A DNA stretch of 33,823 bases, from positions 1-33,823 of the forward strand of contig CAIRAY010000186.1 of the NCBI GenBank assembly GCA_903876665.1, read 5' to 3'. The position numbers were made by a program, and so were the translations under genes. The DNA is from an uncultured Fibrobacterota bacterium (GTDB taxonomy: Bacteria > Fibrobacterota > Fibrobacteria > Fibrobacterales > Fibrobacteraceae). Shown here one piece after another: positions 8,409 to 15,803 of this stretch. The stretch's first letter is position 1, and every line of letters starts with the position of its first letter. The notes beneath the pieces were generated by a model that was given only the letters and a program-made list of their open reading frames with translations, ran no database searches and was not told the origin of the DNA.

Positions 8409-9223
8409 CAATCACGTCCGGAAGGATTGGGTGCATCGATCCCTGGGCCAGTGGGTAGCTCCCTTTGGCCCGTGATGAACTGGAGCACGTAAGGGTTGGT
8501 GGTGTTCTTGATTTCGTCCACCGTGCCCACCTGAATGATGTAGCCGTTGAAGAGCATAGCGATGCGATCTGCGATTTTGTATGCAGAAGCCATATCATGA
8601 GTCACCACCACGGAAGTGACATGTAGTTTCCTTTGCATATCAATAATCAAGTCATTGATCACGTCGGAGGTGATGGGGTCCAGTCCGGTGGTCGGTTCAT
8701 CGTAGAGAATCACTTCAGGATTCAAGGCGATGGCCCGAGCAAGAGCAACACGCTTGCGCATGCCACCCGACAACTCTGAAGGCATTTTTTGTGCAAACTC
8801 CGGGCGTAAATTGATCAGCTCGAGCTTTTCTTTGACGATCATCTGGATTTGCACTTCGCTCAGCTGGGGGTTGTGCTCCCGCAGGGCAAAGGCAATATTT
8901 TCGCCCGTGTTCATGGAGTCAAACAGGGCTCCCATTTGAAAGACCATTCCCATTTTTTTGCGAATGGTTCGGGTATCAAAAAATTTGGAGGTGGAAATGG
9001 TGATGTTGTCGATGGAGACTTCGCCACCTGTGGGCTGCAACAGGCCGATCATGTGCTTGAGGATAACGGATTTTCCGCCTCCGGATCCTCCAATAATAAC
9101 CATGGTCTCACCACGCCGAATATCCAGACTCACATCACGCAACACCTCTTGAGTTCCGAATATTTTCCGGAGGTGTTTGAGTTGAATCATCACATCATCT
9201 GGATTGATGGCAACATTTGGCAT
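8408..9223 (-). CDS. mlaF: Mla-type phospholipid ABC transporter, ATPase subunit
   Basis: This is the ATPase of the MlaFEDB-type inner-membrane complex, which moves phospholipids between the inner and outer membranes. The 271 residues hold Walker A GGSGGGKS (about 47-54), a Q-loop (VFQMG), signature LSGGM, Walker B VILYDEPTTGLD and the H-loop THD. LSGGMRKRVALARA and the GLDP motif match the MlaF/Ttg2A branch. It lies 8 bases after mlaE and overlaps the next gene. No mlaD (MCE domain) or mlaB is in the window; the MCE subunit must be encoded elsewhere. Confidence 0.92.
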   Translation of the reverse strand: MPNVAINPDDVMIQLKHLRKIFGTQEVLRDVSLDIRRGETMVIIGGSGGGKSVILKHMIGLLQPTGGEVSIDNITISTSKFFDTRTIRKKMGMVFQMGALFDSMNTGENIAFALREHNPQLSEVQIQMIVKEKLELINLRPEFAQKMPSELSGGMRKRVALARAIALNPEVILYDEPTTGLDPITSDVINDLIIDMQRKLHVTSVVVTHDMASAYKIADRIAMLFNGYIIQVGTVDEIKNTTNPYVLQFITGQRELPTGPGIDAPNPSGRD

Positions 9224-9231
9224 AAATTCTC

Positions 9232-10017
9232 TTAGTTAAACATCAATAGCGCGATTAAAAAATCAAAGATCAGAAGGGACACACAGGCGGAAACCACCGT
9301 GGACTTGGTGGCGAGGCCAACGCCCTTGGCACCTTCGCCGGCATTGAGCCCATGGTAATAGCCGAGCAAAAAAATGACCACGCCAAATACCACGGATTTG
9401 ATGATCCCCGAAAACAAATCCATGTTCTGGAATAGGTATTGAAGGCCCGTGTAATAAGTATAGGAGCTGATATCCAGGGCGATGACACAGACGATCCAGC
9501 CTCCGATAATTCCCAGAAAACTCGACAAAATGGTGAGGCAGGGGACCATGACCAAAAAAGCCAGAAAGCGAGGGAGTGCAAGGTAGCGGAAGGGATCGAG
9601 GTTCAGGCATTCAAAAGCGGAAAGCTCTTCCTTTCCCTTCATGGATCCGATTTCGGCAGCGAGGGCACTACCTACACGACCGGCAAGCACCAGGGCTGTA
9701 AGCATGGGCCCTAGTTCGATCAGGACCATTTTGGCGATGGCCGTACCGATGAATTTGTCGGGGATAAAATTGCTGAACTGGTATTCGGCTTGCACAGCAG
9801 CCACCGCACCCGTAAAAAGGGAAGTAATGAAAAGAAGCGGGATGGAAGAAACCCCGACGGAGATCATCTGTCGAATGGTTAGTCCGGGATTCTTGCGGAC
9901 TAGGGGAATCCGGATAATCACCTGAAAGAGAATCCAGGCGATTTCTCCGACACCATGGACTCCCTCCCGAATCATGCGAAACGGGAGCAAAAACTTCGAC
10001 TGAAGAAGGACATCCAT
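9232..10017 (-). CDS. mlaE: Mla-type phospholipid ABC transporter, permease subunit
   Basis: This 261-residue integral membrane protein is of the MlaE/Ttg2B/YrbE permease family, partner of the ATPase encoded 8 bases downstream. It has about five hydrophobic helices and the family core VLAGRVGSALAAEIGSMKGKEELSAFECL, here seen across about residues 115-145, with the usual family length. The preceding amphipathic segment (residues about 15-55) corresponds to the interface helix of the family. It follows dnaB by 34 bases on the same strand and is likely cotranscribed with it or from a local promoter that I could not identify. Confidence 0.92.
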   Translation of the reverse strand: MDVLLQSKFLLPFRMIREGVHGVGEIAWILFQVIIRIPLVRKNPGLTIRQMISVGVSSIPLLFITSLFTGAVAAVQAEYQFSNFIPDKFIGTAIAKMVLIELGPMLTALVLAGRVGSALAAEIGSMKGKEELSAFECLNLDPFRYLALPRFLAFLVMVPCLTILSSFLGIIGGWIVCVIALDISSYTYYTGLQYLFQNMDLFSGIIKSVVFGVVIFLLGYYHGLNAGEGAKGVGLATKSTVVSACVSLLIFDFLIALLMFN

Positions 10018-10051
10018 TATGGGAAGATATAGATAATTTCAGGCGCGGGGG

Positions 10052-11413
10052 TTAATTTTCAAAGTCCCCAAAGCCACCCCCATCTGCGTTTTGGTCCGGA
10101 ACGTAGTCCCGGAAGGTGGCAAAGTTGCCGAGGAAGGTCAGTTTGATGTCGTCGCAGGGGCCGTTGCGATGCTTGAGCACCAGAAGCTCCGCGTAATTTT
10201 TCCCGCGTTCATCCTGGGGGTTGTATACCGAGGGGCGATGCACAAACCACACCATGTCGGCATCCTGTTCGATGGAGCCGGATTCACGCAGGTCGGAGAG
10301 CATGGGGCGCCCTTTGCGACTGGGATCTTCGGCTTTTCGGGACAGCTGTGCCAAGGATAAAACCGGAATCTGGAGCTCTTTGGCCATGATTTTAAGTCCG
10401 CGGGATATGGCACCAATCGCCACCGCACGGTTTTCTTCTTTACCCGTTTCCATCAACTGAAGGTAATCCACCACGACCAAGTCCAGGCCTTGGCGCCGGG
10501 CAAGATTGCGACACTTGGAACGCAGCTCGGACATGGAAAGATTCGCCTGGTCATCGATAAATAAATGGGAGGACATGATCGGTTCCGCAAAGAGGGCGAT
10601 CTTTTGGTAATCGGCGCGGGGAAGGCGGCCCGTGCGCAAAAGACTCATGTCAATTTCTGCCTGAGAACAAAGCACGCGCTGGACGAGCTGCTCCGCACCC
10701 ATTTCGAGACTGAAGAACGCCACCTTTTTCTTGTGACGAATCGCGGCATTGGCTGCCAGCGTAAGCGCAAAGGCGGTTTTACCCATGGCGGGACGTCCGG
10801 CGAGGACAATGAAATCGGTCTTCTGTAGGCCGTTGGTGAGCTTATCCAGGTCCGCAAAGCCTGAGGGTACTCCGCTGACCTCGTCTTTGCGGTATTTTTC
10901 AATCATCTTGAGGACATCTTGCAACACCTCACCCACAGGGCGAAGGGAGTCACGCACCTGGTGCTGGGAAATTTCGAATATTTGGGCTTCCGCTCGGCCG
11001 ATTACTTCCAGTGGGTTTGCAGATGGATCCAGGGATTCGCGGATGATTTGGTTGCTCGAAGAAATCAAGCCCCGCAGAAGGGACTTCTGCTTGATGATCT
11101 GGCCGTGCCACACCACATTGGCAGCTGACGCAACATTTTCCATGAGGTTGAAGAGGTATTCGCGACCGCCCACCCTCTGTAAATTTTCGTCCGCAGAAAG
11201 CGCCTCGGAAAGCGTAACCACATCGATGGGTGAGCGCTCCCGGTCCAGCTTAATGATGGCCTGGAATATGAGCTGATGCTTCTCCCAATAAAAATCCTCC
11301 TGGCGCAGGATGGCCAAGCAATCGGGAACTTTTTCATTGTCCTGAAGGAGGCCACCAAGCAAATGGGTTTCTGCTTCGAGGGATTGCGGGGGTTCAAAAT
11401 GCATGTCGGCCAT
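10052..11413 (-). CDS. dnaB: Replicative DNA helicase DnaB
   Basis: This is the hexameric 5'-3' helicase of the replication fork, loaded at the origin and acting with primase. The 453 residues show the N-terminal helical domain (PQSLEAETHLLGGLL, about 9-23), a linker, and a RecA-like domain with Walker A GRPAMGKT, SLEMG, the Walker B strand LVVVDYLQLM and the conserved LSQLSR-type motif (here LAQLSRKAED), followed by DLRESGSIEQDAD. The length is typical, and no intein or frameshift is seen. The C-terminus is short and Gly/Asp-rich. It starts 8 bases after the UDG-like gene, suggesting cotranscription. Confidence 0.96.
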   Translation of the reverse strand: MADMHFEPPQSLEAETHLLGGLLQDNEKVPDCLAILRQEDFYWEKHQLIFQAIIKLDRERSPIDVVTLSEALSADENLQRVGGREYLFNLMENVASAANVVWHGQIIKQKSLLRGLISSSNQIIRESLDPSANPLEVIGRAEAQIFEISQHQVRDSLRPVGEVLQDVLKMIEKYRKDEVSGVPSGFADLDKLTNGLQKTDFIVLAGRPAMGKTAFALTLAANAAIRHKKKVAFFSLEMGAEQLVQRVLCSQAEIDMSLLRTGRLPRADYQKIALFAEPIMSSHLFIDDQANLSMSELRSKCRNLARRQGLDLVVVDYLQLMETGKEENRAVAIGAISRGLKIMAKELQIPVLSLAQLSRKAEDPSRKGRPMLSDLRESGSIEQDADMVWFVHRPSVYNPQDERGKNYAELLVLKHRNGPCDDIKLTFLGNFATFRDYVPDQNADGGGFGDFEN

Positions 11414-11421
11414 GATGGAGC

Positions 11422-12294
11422 TCAGGTACTTTGCATCCGGAAAAATCCGGAGCGTGGAAGGTGTGTTTTCCAGGTGATCGTTTTCAGTTGTGGCTGCGCG
11501 AGCATGAGCGCGGGCTCAACGATCGCGGTTGTTGGGGTGGAGGCAAATTCAAAAGCCTTGCCGCCCTCGTCCATGAGGGAAGCGGTTGTTCCTATTACAT
11601 TACGGAAAACACTCTCGCCCAAAAGAAGCACCATGCCGGGCTTGACCAGGCGGACCTCTGCCGCAAGCATCCTTCGCAACATGGAAACCTGGCGGGGAAG
11701 GGGAGGGGCGAGAAGTGGCTTTTTGACAAACCATGTCGTGTAACAGAGGTTACGTGAATGCTGGAGGCTTTCCAACAACTTCCGTAACAATTCCGCTGCC
11801 GGCCCGGAAAGGAACGCTTCGGTTCGCAAGTCCTCTTCGGAAGGGTAATTGCCCACCAGCATCAAAGGGCTCTGCAAAGGGCCGGACCCAAAAGCGATTT
11901 TGCCTGGCTTGGAAATTCCCAGACGGTAGTAGGGATGATGCATCACGGCCTCATGGAAGGCCTCGAGGGTACTGGCCGCTTCAACGTCCAAAAGGTCTGC
12001 TTCCAACGATTTAGTCGCAGGAATTACGCCTTCGGGCAGGAGGAGTCCCATGGATGTGGGAGTTTGCGGGGCTGGAACCGACAACGGTATGGGTGCCGAC
12101 TGGTTAACGCGCTCGGGCGCTTCAAAAGAAATTTCAGGGACCTCAGGATGCAGAACGGCCTTGGGAGGAGGAGGCGTCATGGGCTTTGGGGCACTGACCA
12201 TTAAAGGACCGGGCTCATCCATAAATATTTCAGAGGTTCCCAATTCGATTTGAGAGCTCAGGTATATCTTCAATTCTGCGGAGGTCATTGGCAT
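11422..12294 (-). CDS. Degenerate family-4 uracil-DNA-glycosylase-like protein
   Basis: This 290-residue protein has a Pro-rich N-terminal third (about 25-80) and a C-terminal UDG fold. Key motifs align with family 4 but have lost the catalytic chemistry. LMLVGNYPSEED (144-155) replaces LMLVGEAPG. Residues 260-275 (EPALMLAQPQLKTITW) match the HPxxLLRxPxxKxxxW motif, but His is replaced by Glu. The region HHPYYRLG (119-126) sits where the first two Fe-S cysteines belong, and the whole protein has only one Cys (184). LLLGESVFRNVIG (223-235) fits the PKxxxxLG strand. It probably does not excise uracil; DNA binding or a structural role is possible. It overlaps coaBC by 10 bases and precedes dnaB by 8. 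Confidence 0.72.
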   Translation of the reverse strand: MPMTSAELKIYLSSQIELGTSEIFMDEPGPLMVSAPKPMTPPPPKAVLHPEVPEISFEAPERVNQSAPIPLSVPAPQTPTSMGLLLPEGVIPATKSLEADLLDVEAASTLEAFHEAVMHHPYYRLGISKPGKIAFGSGPLQSPLMLVGNYPSEEDLRTEAFLSGPAAELLRKLLESLQHSRNLCYTTWFVKKPLLAPPLPRQVSMLRRMLAAEVRLVKPGMVLLLGESVFRNVIGTTASLMDEGGKAFEFASTPTTAIVEPALMLAQPQLKTITWKTHLPRSGFFRMQST

Positions 12295-13514
12295 GGACCT
12301 ACCGCCTGGATTCCAAGAGCATTACGAACTTTTTGCACCAGCTCACCAGCTAGGGCCGTTTTGCTTCCAAGGGCCAGGGCGGGGGCGTTGCCCAGGTTGT
12401 GGCTAGGCGAGAGAATGGCGTATTCCACCACATCGAGGCCAAAACCCGAAGCCGCTTTGACCGGAGTATTGACGACGAGAAAATCGGCACCGGTTTTTGC
12501 GAGCTTCTGGATTCCGTGTTTGAGTGGGTTTTCTGTTTCGAGGGCAAAACCGATAAGAAGCTGAGAAGGCTTGCGCAGCTTGGCGCAATCGGCAAGGATG
12601 CTCGGATTGGGTTCGAGTTCGAGAAGCAACTGGGAGCGGGAATCCTTGATTTTTTCGGAGGCTACGACTTTGGGGCGATAGTCCGCAACGGCCGCGCAAA
12701 AGATGATTCCATCGCATTCCTGTTGGCGAGAGAGCACTGCAGCGTGCATTTGTAGCGCACTGGAGACTGAAATCACCTCACAGCCATCCGGAGCCACCTG
12801 ATCCATGGGCCCCTGGACGAGAATCACACGAAACCCGGCATCGCGGAAGGCCTGGGCAATGGCGACTCCCGTTTTGCCACTGGACCGGTTGGTGATCATC
12901 CGCACGGGGTCAATGGGTTCTTCGGTGCGCCCGGCAGTCACCAGGATGGTCTTGCCATTGGCCTTGGGCTCTAGGGCGCTTTGAATTGTTGATATGATTT
13001 GGGCAATTTCAGGAAACCGTCCCTGGCCCTCTTCGCCACAGGCCAAGCGACCTGCGGTAGGTTCCACGATGTGGAACCCATCGGCGCGCAGAACGTCCAA
13101 ATTTCTTTGTACCGGAGCGGACTGATACATGGCAAAATTCATGGCGGGAACGAGCACCTTGGGGACTAGGCTTGCGAGGACGCACTGCGACACAGGCTCG
13201 TCCGCTAGGCCATGCGCGAAGCGCGCCAGGGAATTTGCAGAAGCAGGCGCCACCACGAGGACATCGGCCCAGCGGGGGTAGTCAATATGCTGAAAGGCGC
13301 TTTGGGGCGAATATGTTTTGGATGCAATGAAAACCGGAAACCCACTCAGGGCGGCAAAGGTCATGGGGCCAACAAAATCGGTGGCAGAAGGAGTCATTGC
13401 CACGCGGACCGAAGCTCCGGCATCTTGGAGCCTACGCAAAAGCTCGCAAGCCTTGTATGCCGCGATTCCACCCGTGACGCCCAGAAGGACCTTTTTACCC
13501 GTTAAATTTCCCAT
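12285..13514 (-). CDS. coaBC: Bifunctional phosphopantothenoylcysteine synthetase/decarboxylase
   Basis: This enzyme makes 4'-phosphopantetheine in coenzyme A synthesis: CoaB ligates cysteine to phosphopantothenate and CoaC decarboxylates the product with FMN. The 409 residues contain the flavoprotein start (LLGVTGGIAAYKACELLRRL, two parts), the CoaC catalytic His in QHID (about 75), PAMNFAMY (the PxMNxxMW motif) and the flap Cys in ACGEEGQGRFP. The CoaB half from about residue 190 has LVTAGRTEEPIDPVRMITN and SSGKTG, ADYRP and SEKIKD for nucleotide and substrate binding. All expected motifs are present. It follows rpoZ after a terminator, the classical rpoZ-coaBC order. Confidence 0.95.
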   Translation of the reverse strand: MGNLTGKKVLLGVTGGIAAYKACELLRRLQDAGASVRVAMTPSATDFVGPMTFAALSGFPVFIASKTYSPQSAFQHIDYPRWADVLVVAPASANSLARFAHGLADEPVSQCVLASLVPKVLVPAMNFAMYQSAPVQRNLDVLRADGFHIVEPTAGRLACGEEGQGRFPEIAQIISTIQSALEPKANGKTILVTAGRTEEPIDPVRMITNRSSGKTGVAIAQAFRDAGFRVILVQGPMDQVAPDGCEVISVSSALQMHAAVLSRQQECDGIIFCAAVADYRPKVVASEKIKDSRSQLLLELEPNPSILADCAKLRKPSQLLIGFALETENPLKHGIQKLAKTGADFLVVNTPVKAASGFGLDVVEYAILSPSHNLGNAPALALGSKTALAGELVQKVRNALGIQAVGPCQ

Positions 13515-13560
13515 TTCTCAAAGATAAAACCTATCCCACCCAATTGCGAATTCACCTAAC

Positions 13561-13588
13561 AGAAAAGACCGCGAAGGGTATCGCGGTC
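13561..13588 (-). terminator. Intrinsic terminator between rpoZ and coaBC
   Basis: An eight-base perfect stem (13567-13574 with 13581-13588) closes a six-base loop; the minus strand continues TTTTCT. It lies 22 bases past the rpoZ stop and about 45 bases before coaBC, so it either ends or attenuates the tRNA-rpoZ transcript. Confidence 0.8.
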
Positions 13589-13610
13589 CTCAATTTGCGG
13601 AAAGGATGAA

Positions 13611-13868
13611 TCAGTCGAGTTCGGACTGGTTGCTCGCCGACTTGATCACCAAATTGTCGGAGTTGGTCTGGGTGTACTCGAGCTTGTCGTCCTTGAACTT
13701 CTTCATGGCAAGAGTGGTGGGCTTCATTTGAAGCTGAATGAACTTGAGGCGATGTTGCTCATTGAGGAAGCGGGCTTCTTGGGCCATCATGACTACAGCA
13801 CGAAAAACCGAACCGCCGCAGCGTTCGCTTTCGTAAATATCGTCCAGAAAAAGGCGTTGAATGGACAT
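13611..13868 (-). CDS. rpoZ: RNA polymerase omega subunit-like protein
   Basis: This is a small acidic protein of 85 residues. The longer open frame to 13970 runs through the tRNA gene and is not real; the start is ATG 13866-13868, with an AAGGAG site 5-6 bases upstream. The segment SVFRAVVMMAQEARFLNEQ (30-48, one residue trimmed) fits the omega helix normally written as AKRARQL, and RLFLDDIYES matches the N-terminal DDxxE region. Sequence identity is weak, as is usual for omega, but the genomic position directly before coaBC is the conserved rpoZ location. Omega helps assemble beta-prime into core polymerase. The gene is cotranscribed with the tRNA-Ser 24 bases upstream. Confidence 0.78.
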   Translation of the reverse strand: MSIQRLFLDDIYESERCGGSVFRAVVMMAQEARFLNEQHRLKFIQLQMKPTTLAMKKFKDDKLEYTQTNSDNLVIKSASNQSELD

Positions 13869-13891
13869 GTCGACTCCTTGAAGAACGTTAA

Positions 13892-13976
13892 AAGAGGGAG
13901 AGGGATTCGAACCCTCGTTACATCGCTGTAAACACGCTTTCCAAGCGTGCGCCTTAAACCACTCGGCCATCCCTCC
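13892..13976 (-). tRNA. tRNA-Ser (GGA)
   Basis: An 85-nucleotide class II tRNA is read on the minus strand. It has acceptor GGAGGGA pairing with TCCCTCT (one terminal G-U), a D arm from GCCGAGTGG to GGC, anticodon stem CACGC/GCGTG with loop TTGGAAA (anticodon GGA at 13940-13942), a long variable arm TTACA-GCGA-TGTAA, and T arm GAGGG-TTCGAAT-CCCTC. CCA is not encoded. The base at the discriminator position reads U, where bacterial serine tRNAs usually have G. Confidence 0.95.
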
Positions 13977-14049
13977 ACATTGGAATGTTACTCTACAGCA
14001 AGTGGAAAACTTGCAGGAACAGGTTTCCCTGTCCGAAAAGAGCGGGCTA

Positions 14050-14078
14050 AGTATAGAAAAGCAAAAACCGCCTGTCTA
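14050..14078 (-). promoter_or_regulatory. Sigma-70-type promoter for tRNA-Ser and rpoZ
   Basis: The minus strand reads TAGACA (14073-14078), 17 bases, then TATACT (14050-14055); each hexamer matches the consensus at five of six positions with ideal spacing. Transcription would start near 14043, about 67 bases before the tRNA. The -35 box overlaps the last codon of the exporter gene. Two small hairpins (an ACAGG/CCTGT stem with GAAA loop and a GCAAGT/ACTTGC stem) lie in the leader. Confidence 0.65.
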
Positions 14079-15803
14079 GTTAATTTTTCCAGAAATTCGC
14101 TCAAAGAGCTTGGCGTAGTACCCTGGGTTGGCCATCAAGGAGGCATGGGTTCCCGATTCCACGATGGTTCCCTGGCGCATGCAGATCACGCGGTCGCACA
14201 CGGCAATGGAGGAGGCACGGTGCGAAACGATCAGCGCGGTTCGCCCTTGTAGCAACTCCTGCAAGGCCAAGTTCAATTCCCACTCGGTGGATGCATCGAT
14301 GGAGGCGGTGGGTTCATCGAGAAGCAAAATGGCGGGATCCTGGTAAAGGGCCCGGGCGTAGGCGACCAATTGACGCTGACCACTGGAAAGTTCGGTCCCA
14401 CCGGTTCCCACCAAAGTATTTCGCCCCAAAGGAAAACTTTCGATCATCTTGAGAATTTGAGCCCGCTTGCAAATGTCCAAGAACAGGACCTCGTTCCAGG
14501 CACGACCCAGGGAAATATTCTCCGCAATGGTACCCGGGAAAAGGAAGGGATCCTGCCCGAGCCAGGCGATTTGACGGTGGAGCTCCGTCGCCTGGATTTG
14601 CCCGAGGGGAACCCCGAATAAATCAATGGACCCCGAGGCGGGCTCCAAAAAGCGAAGAATCAATTGCAGGCAGGTGCTTTTTCCACAGCCCGTGGGTCCA
14701 ACCAGCGCAACCCGTGCCCCTACGGGGACCGAAAAAGAAATTCCATGCAGAACATTGTTGCCAGGGTTGTAGGCAAACTGAAGGTTCTTAAAGTCAAGTG
14801 CGTTGGAGCCATGATGCTCTAACTTGGAAACAATCCCCGATCCTACTGGCGCAGGTTCTGGCGGCGTTTCTAAAAACTCCACAACCCGATCGCCGGCAGC
14901 CAAAGCATTCTGCAAAGTGTTGATCCGGTCACTCAAGTCCCGCAAGGGCCGGCTGTAAATGGAGGCGATCCAAGCAAAGGCAGCCAGGGTTCCCGCAGTC
15001 AACTCGCCTCTTCCAATCAGCCAGATGGCCGCGACATAGCACGAAACCAGAGAAAGGTCCGAGAAGGTTTGCACCAAGGGGAAAAATCCGGCATAGCGCC
15101 TGCCATAGCGCAGGGAAACATGGGTGTAGGCGTCATTGCGGTTGCGGAAAAATCCAAGTAACCATTGCTGCTTTCCAAATACCCGAACCACTCCCAGGCC
15201 ATTTAAAGACTCCTGAAGGAAAGAATTCAGGGAAGCGAGTTCTGCCCGGTACTGGCTCTGCAGGGTGCGGAAGCGGGTGCGAAACCAGGCGGAAATTGCC
15301 AATAGCACCGGGAAAAAGATGAGGGTTGCAAGGCCCAGTCTCCAGTCCATCCACAACATAACGGCCATGGAAAAAATCAGCAAAGTGACATTGCTGAATA
15401 GCTCCAGGAATCCGTCGCTGAACAAGGCTCCAAAGGCATCCACATCATTGGTTAGCCGGGTCATGAGTCCGCCCACAGGGGTTTTCTGGAAATACTGGAG
15501 AGGCAATTTTTGCAGATGCGCGAACATCCGCAACCGCAAGGCGTGCGTGGTTCCTATTGCCAAATGTTGTCCAAAAAGAATCCGCAGGTACAAGAAGAGA
15601 GAGTGAGCAACAACCACGCCCGAATAAAGGAAAATCCAGCGAAGCAGAAGAGGAAAATCACCAGCGAAGACGGAGCCATCAATAATCTGCCGAAGCACCA
15701 GCGGATACAGAAAAGGGAAGGATTCGGCAAAAAATAGGGCCACCAAAGCTGACATAAGAAGTCGTGAATTGGGACGGAGAATTTTGGTGATGCGGCGAAT
15801 CAT
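14076..15803 (-). CDS. ABC exporter half-transporter, consensus-Walker-B subunit
   Basis: This 575-residue MsbA/LmrA-like half-transporter has six membrane helices (about 15-300) and a C-terminal ATPase. Visible motifs are Walker A GPTGCGKS, Q-loop, a non-canonical signature LSSGQRQ, Walker B ILLLDEPTAS with the catalytic Glu, and the H-loop SHR. The start overlaps the stop of the upstream half-transporter as ATGA, so the two are translated together and surely form a heterodimer. The signature variant LSSGQ would face the nucleotide held by the partner, which itself lacks the catalytic Glu, so one composite site is degenerate as in TM287/288. The substrate is unknown; lipids, peptides or drugs are typical of the family. 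Confidence 0.9.
   Translation of the reverse strand: MIRRITKILRPNSRLLMSALVALFFAESFPFLYPLVLRQIIDGSVFAGDFPLLLRWIFLYSGVVVAHSLFLYLRILFGQHLAIGTTHALRLRMFAHLQKLPLQYFQKTPVGGLMTRLTNDVDAFGALFSDGFLELFSNVTLLIFSMAVMLWMDWRLGLATLIFFPVLLAISAWFRTRFRTLQSQYRAELASLNSFLQESLNGLGVVRVFGKQQWLLGFFRNRNDAYTHVSLRYGRRYAGFFPLVQTFSDLSLVSCYVAAIWLIGRGELTAGTLAAFAWIASIYSRPLRDLSDRINTLQNALAAGDRVVEFLETPPEPAPVGSGIVSKLEHHGSNALDFKNLQFAYNPGNNVLHGISFSVPVGARVALVGPTGCGKSTCLQLILRFLEPASGSIDLFGVPLGQIQATELHRQIAWLGQDPFLFPGTIAENISLGRAWNEVLFLDICKRAQILKMIESFPLGRNTLVGTGGTELSSGQRQLVAYARALYQDPAILLLDEPTASIDASTEWELNLALQELLQGRTALIVSHRASSIAVCDRVICMRQGTIVESGTHASLMANPGYYAKLFERISGKIN

Noticed and set aside
13611-13970. 119-residue form of the omega gene
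   Set aside because: Its first 34 codons are the tRNA-Ser gene read as protein; the real start is ATG 13866-13868 with AAGGAG.
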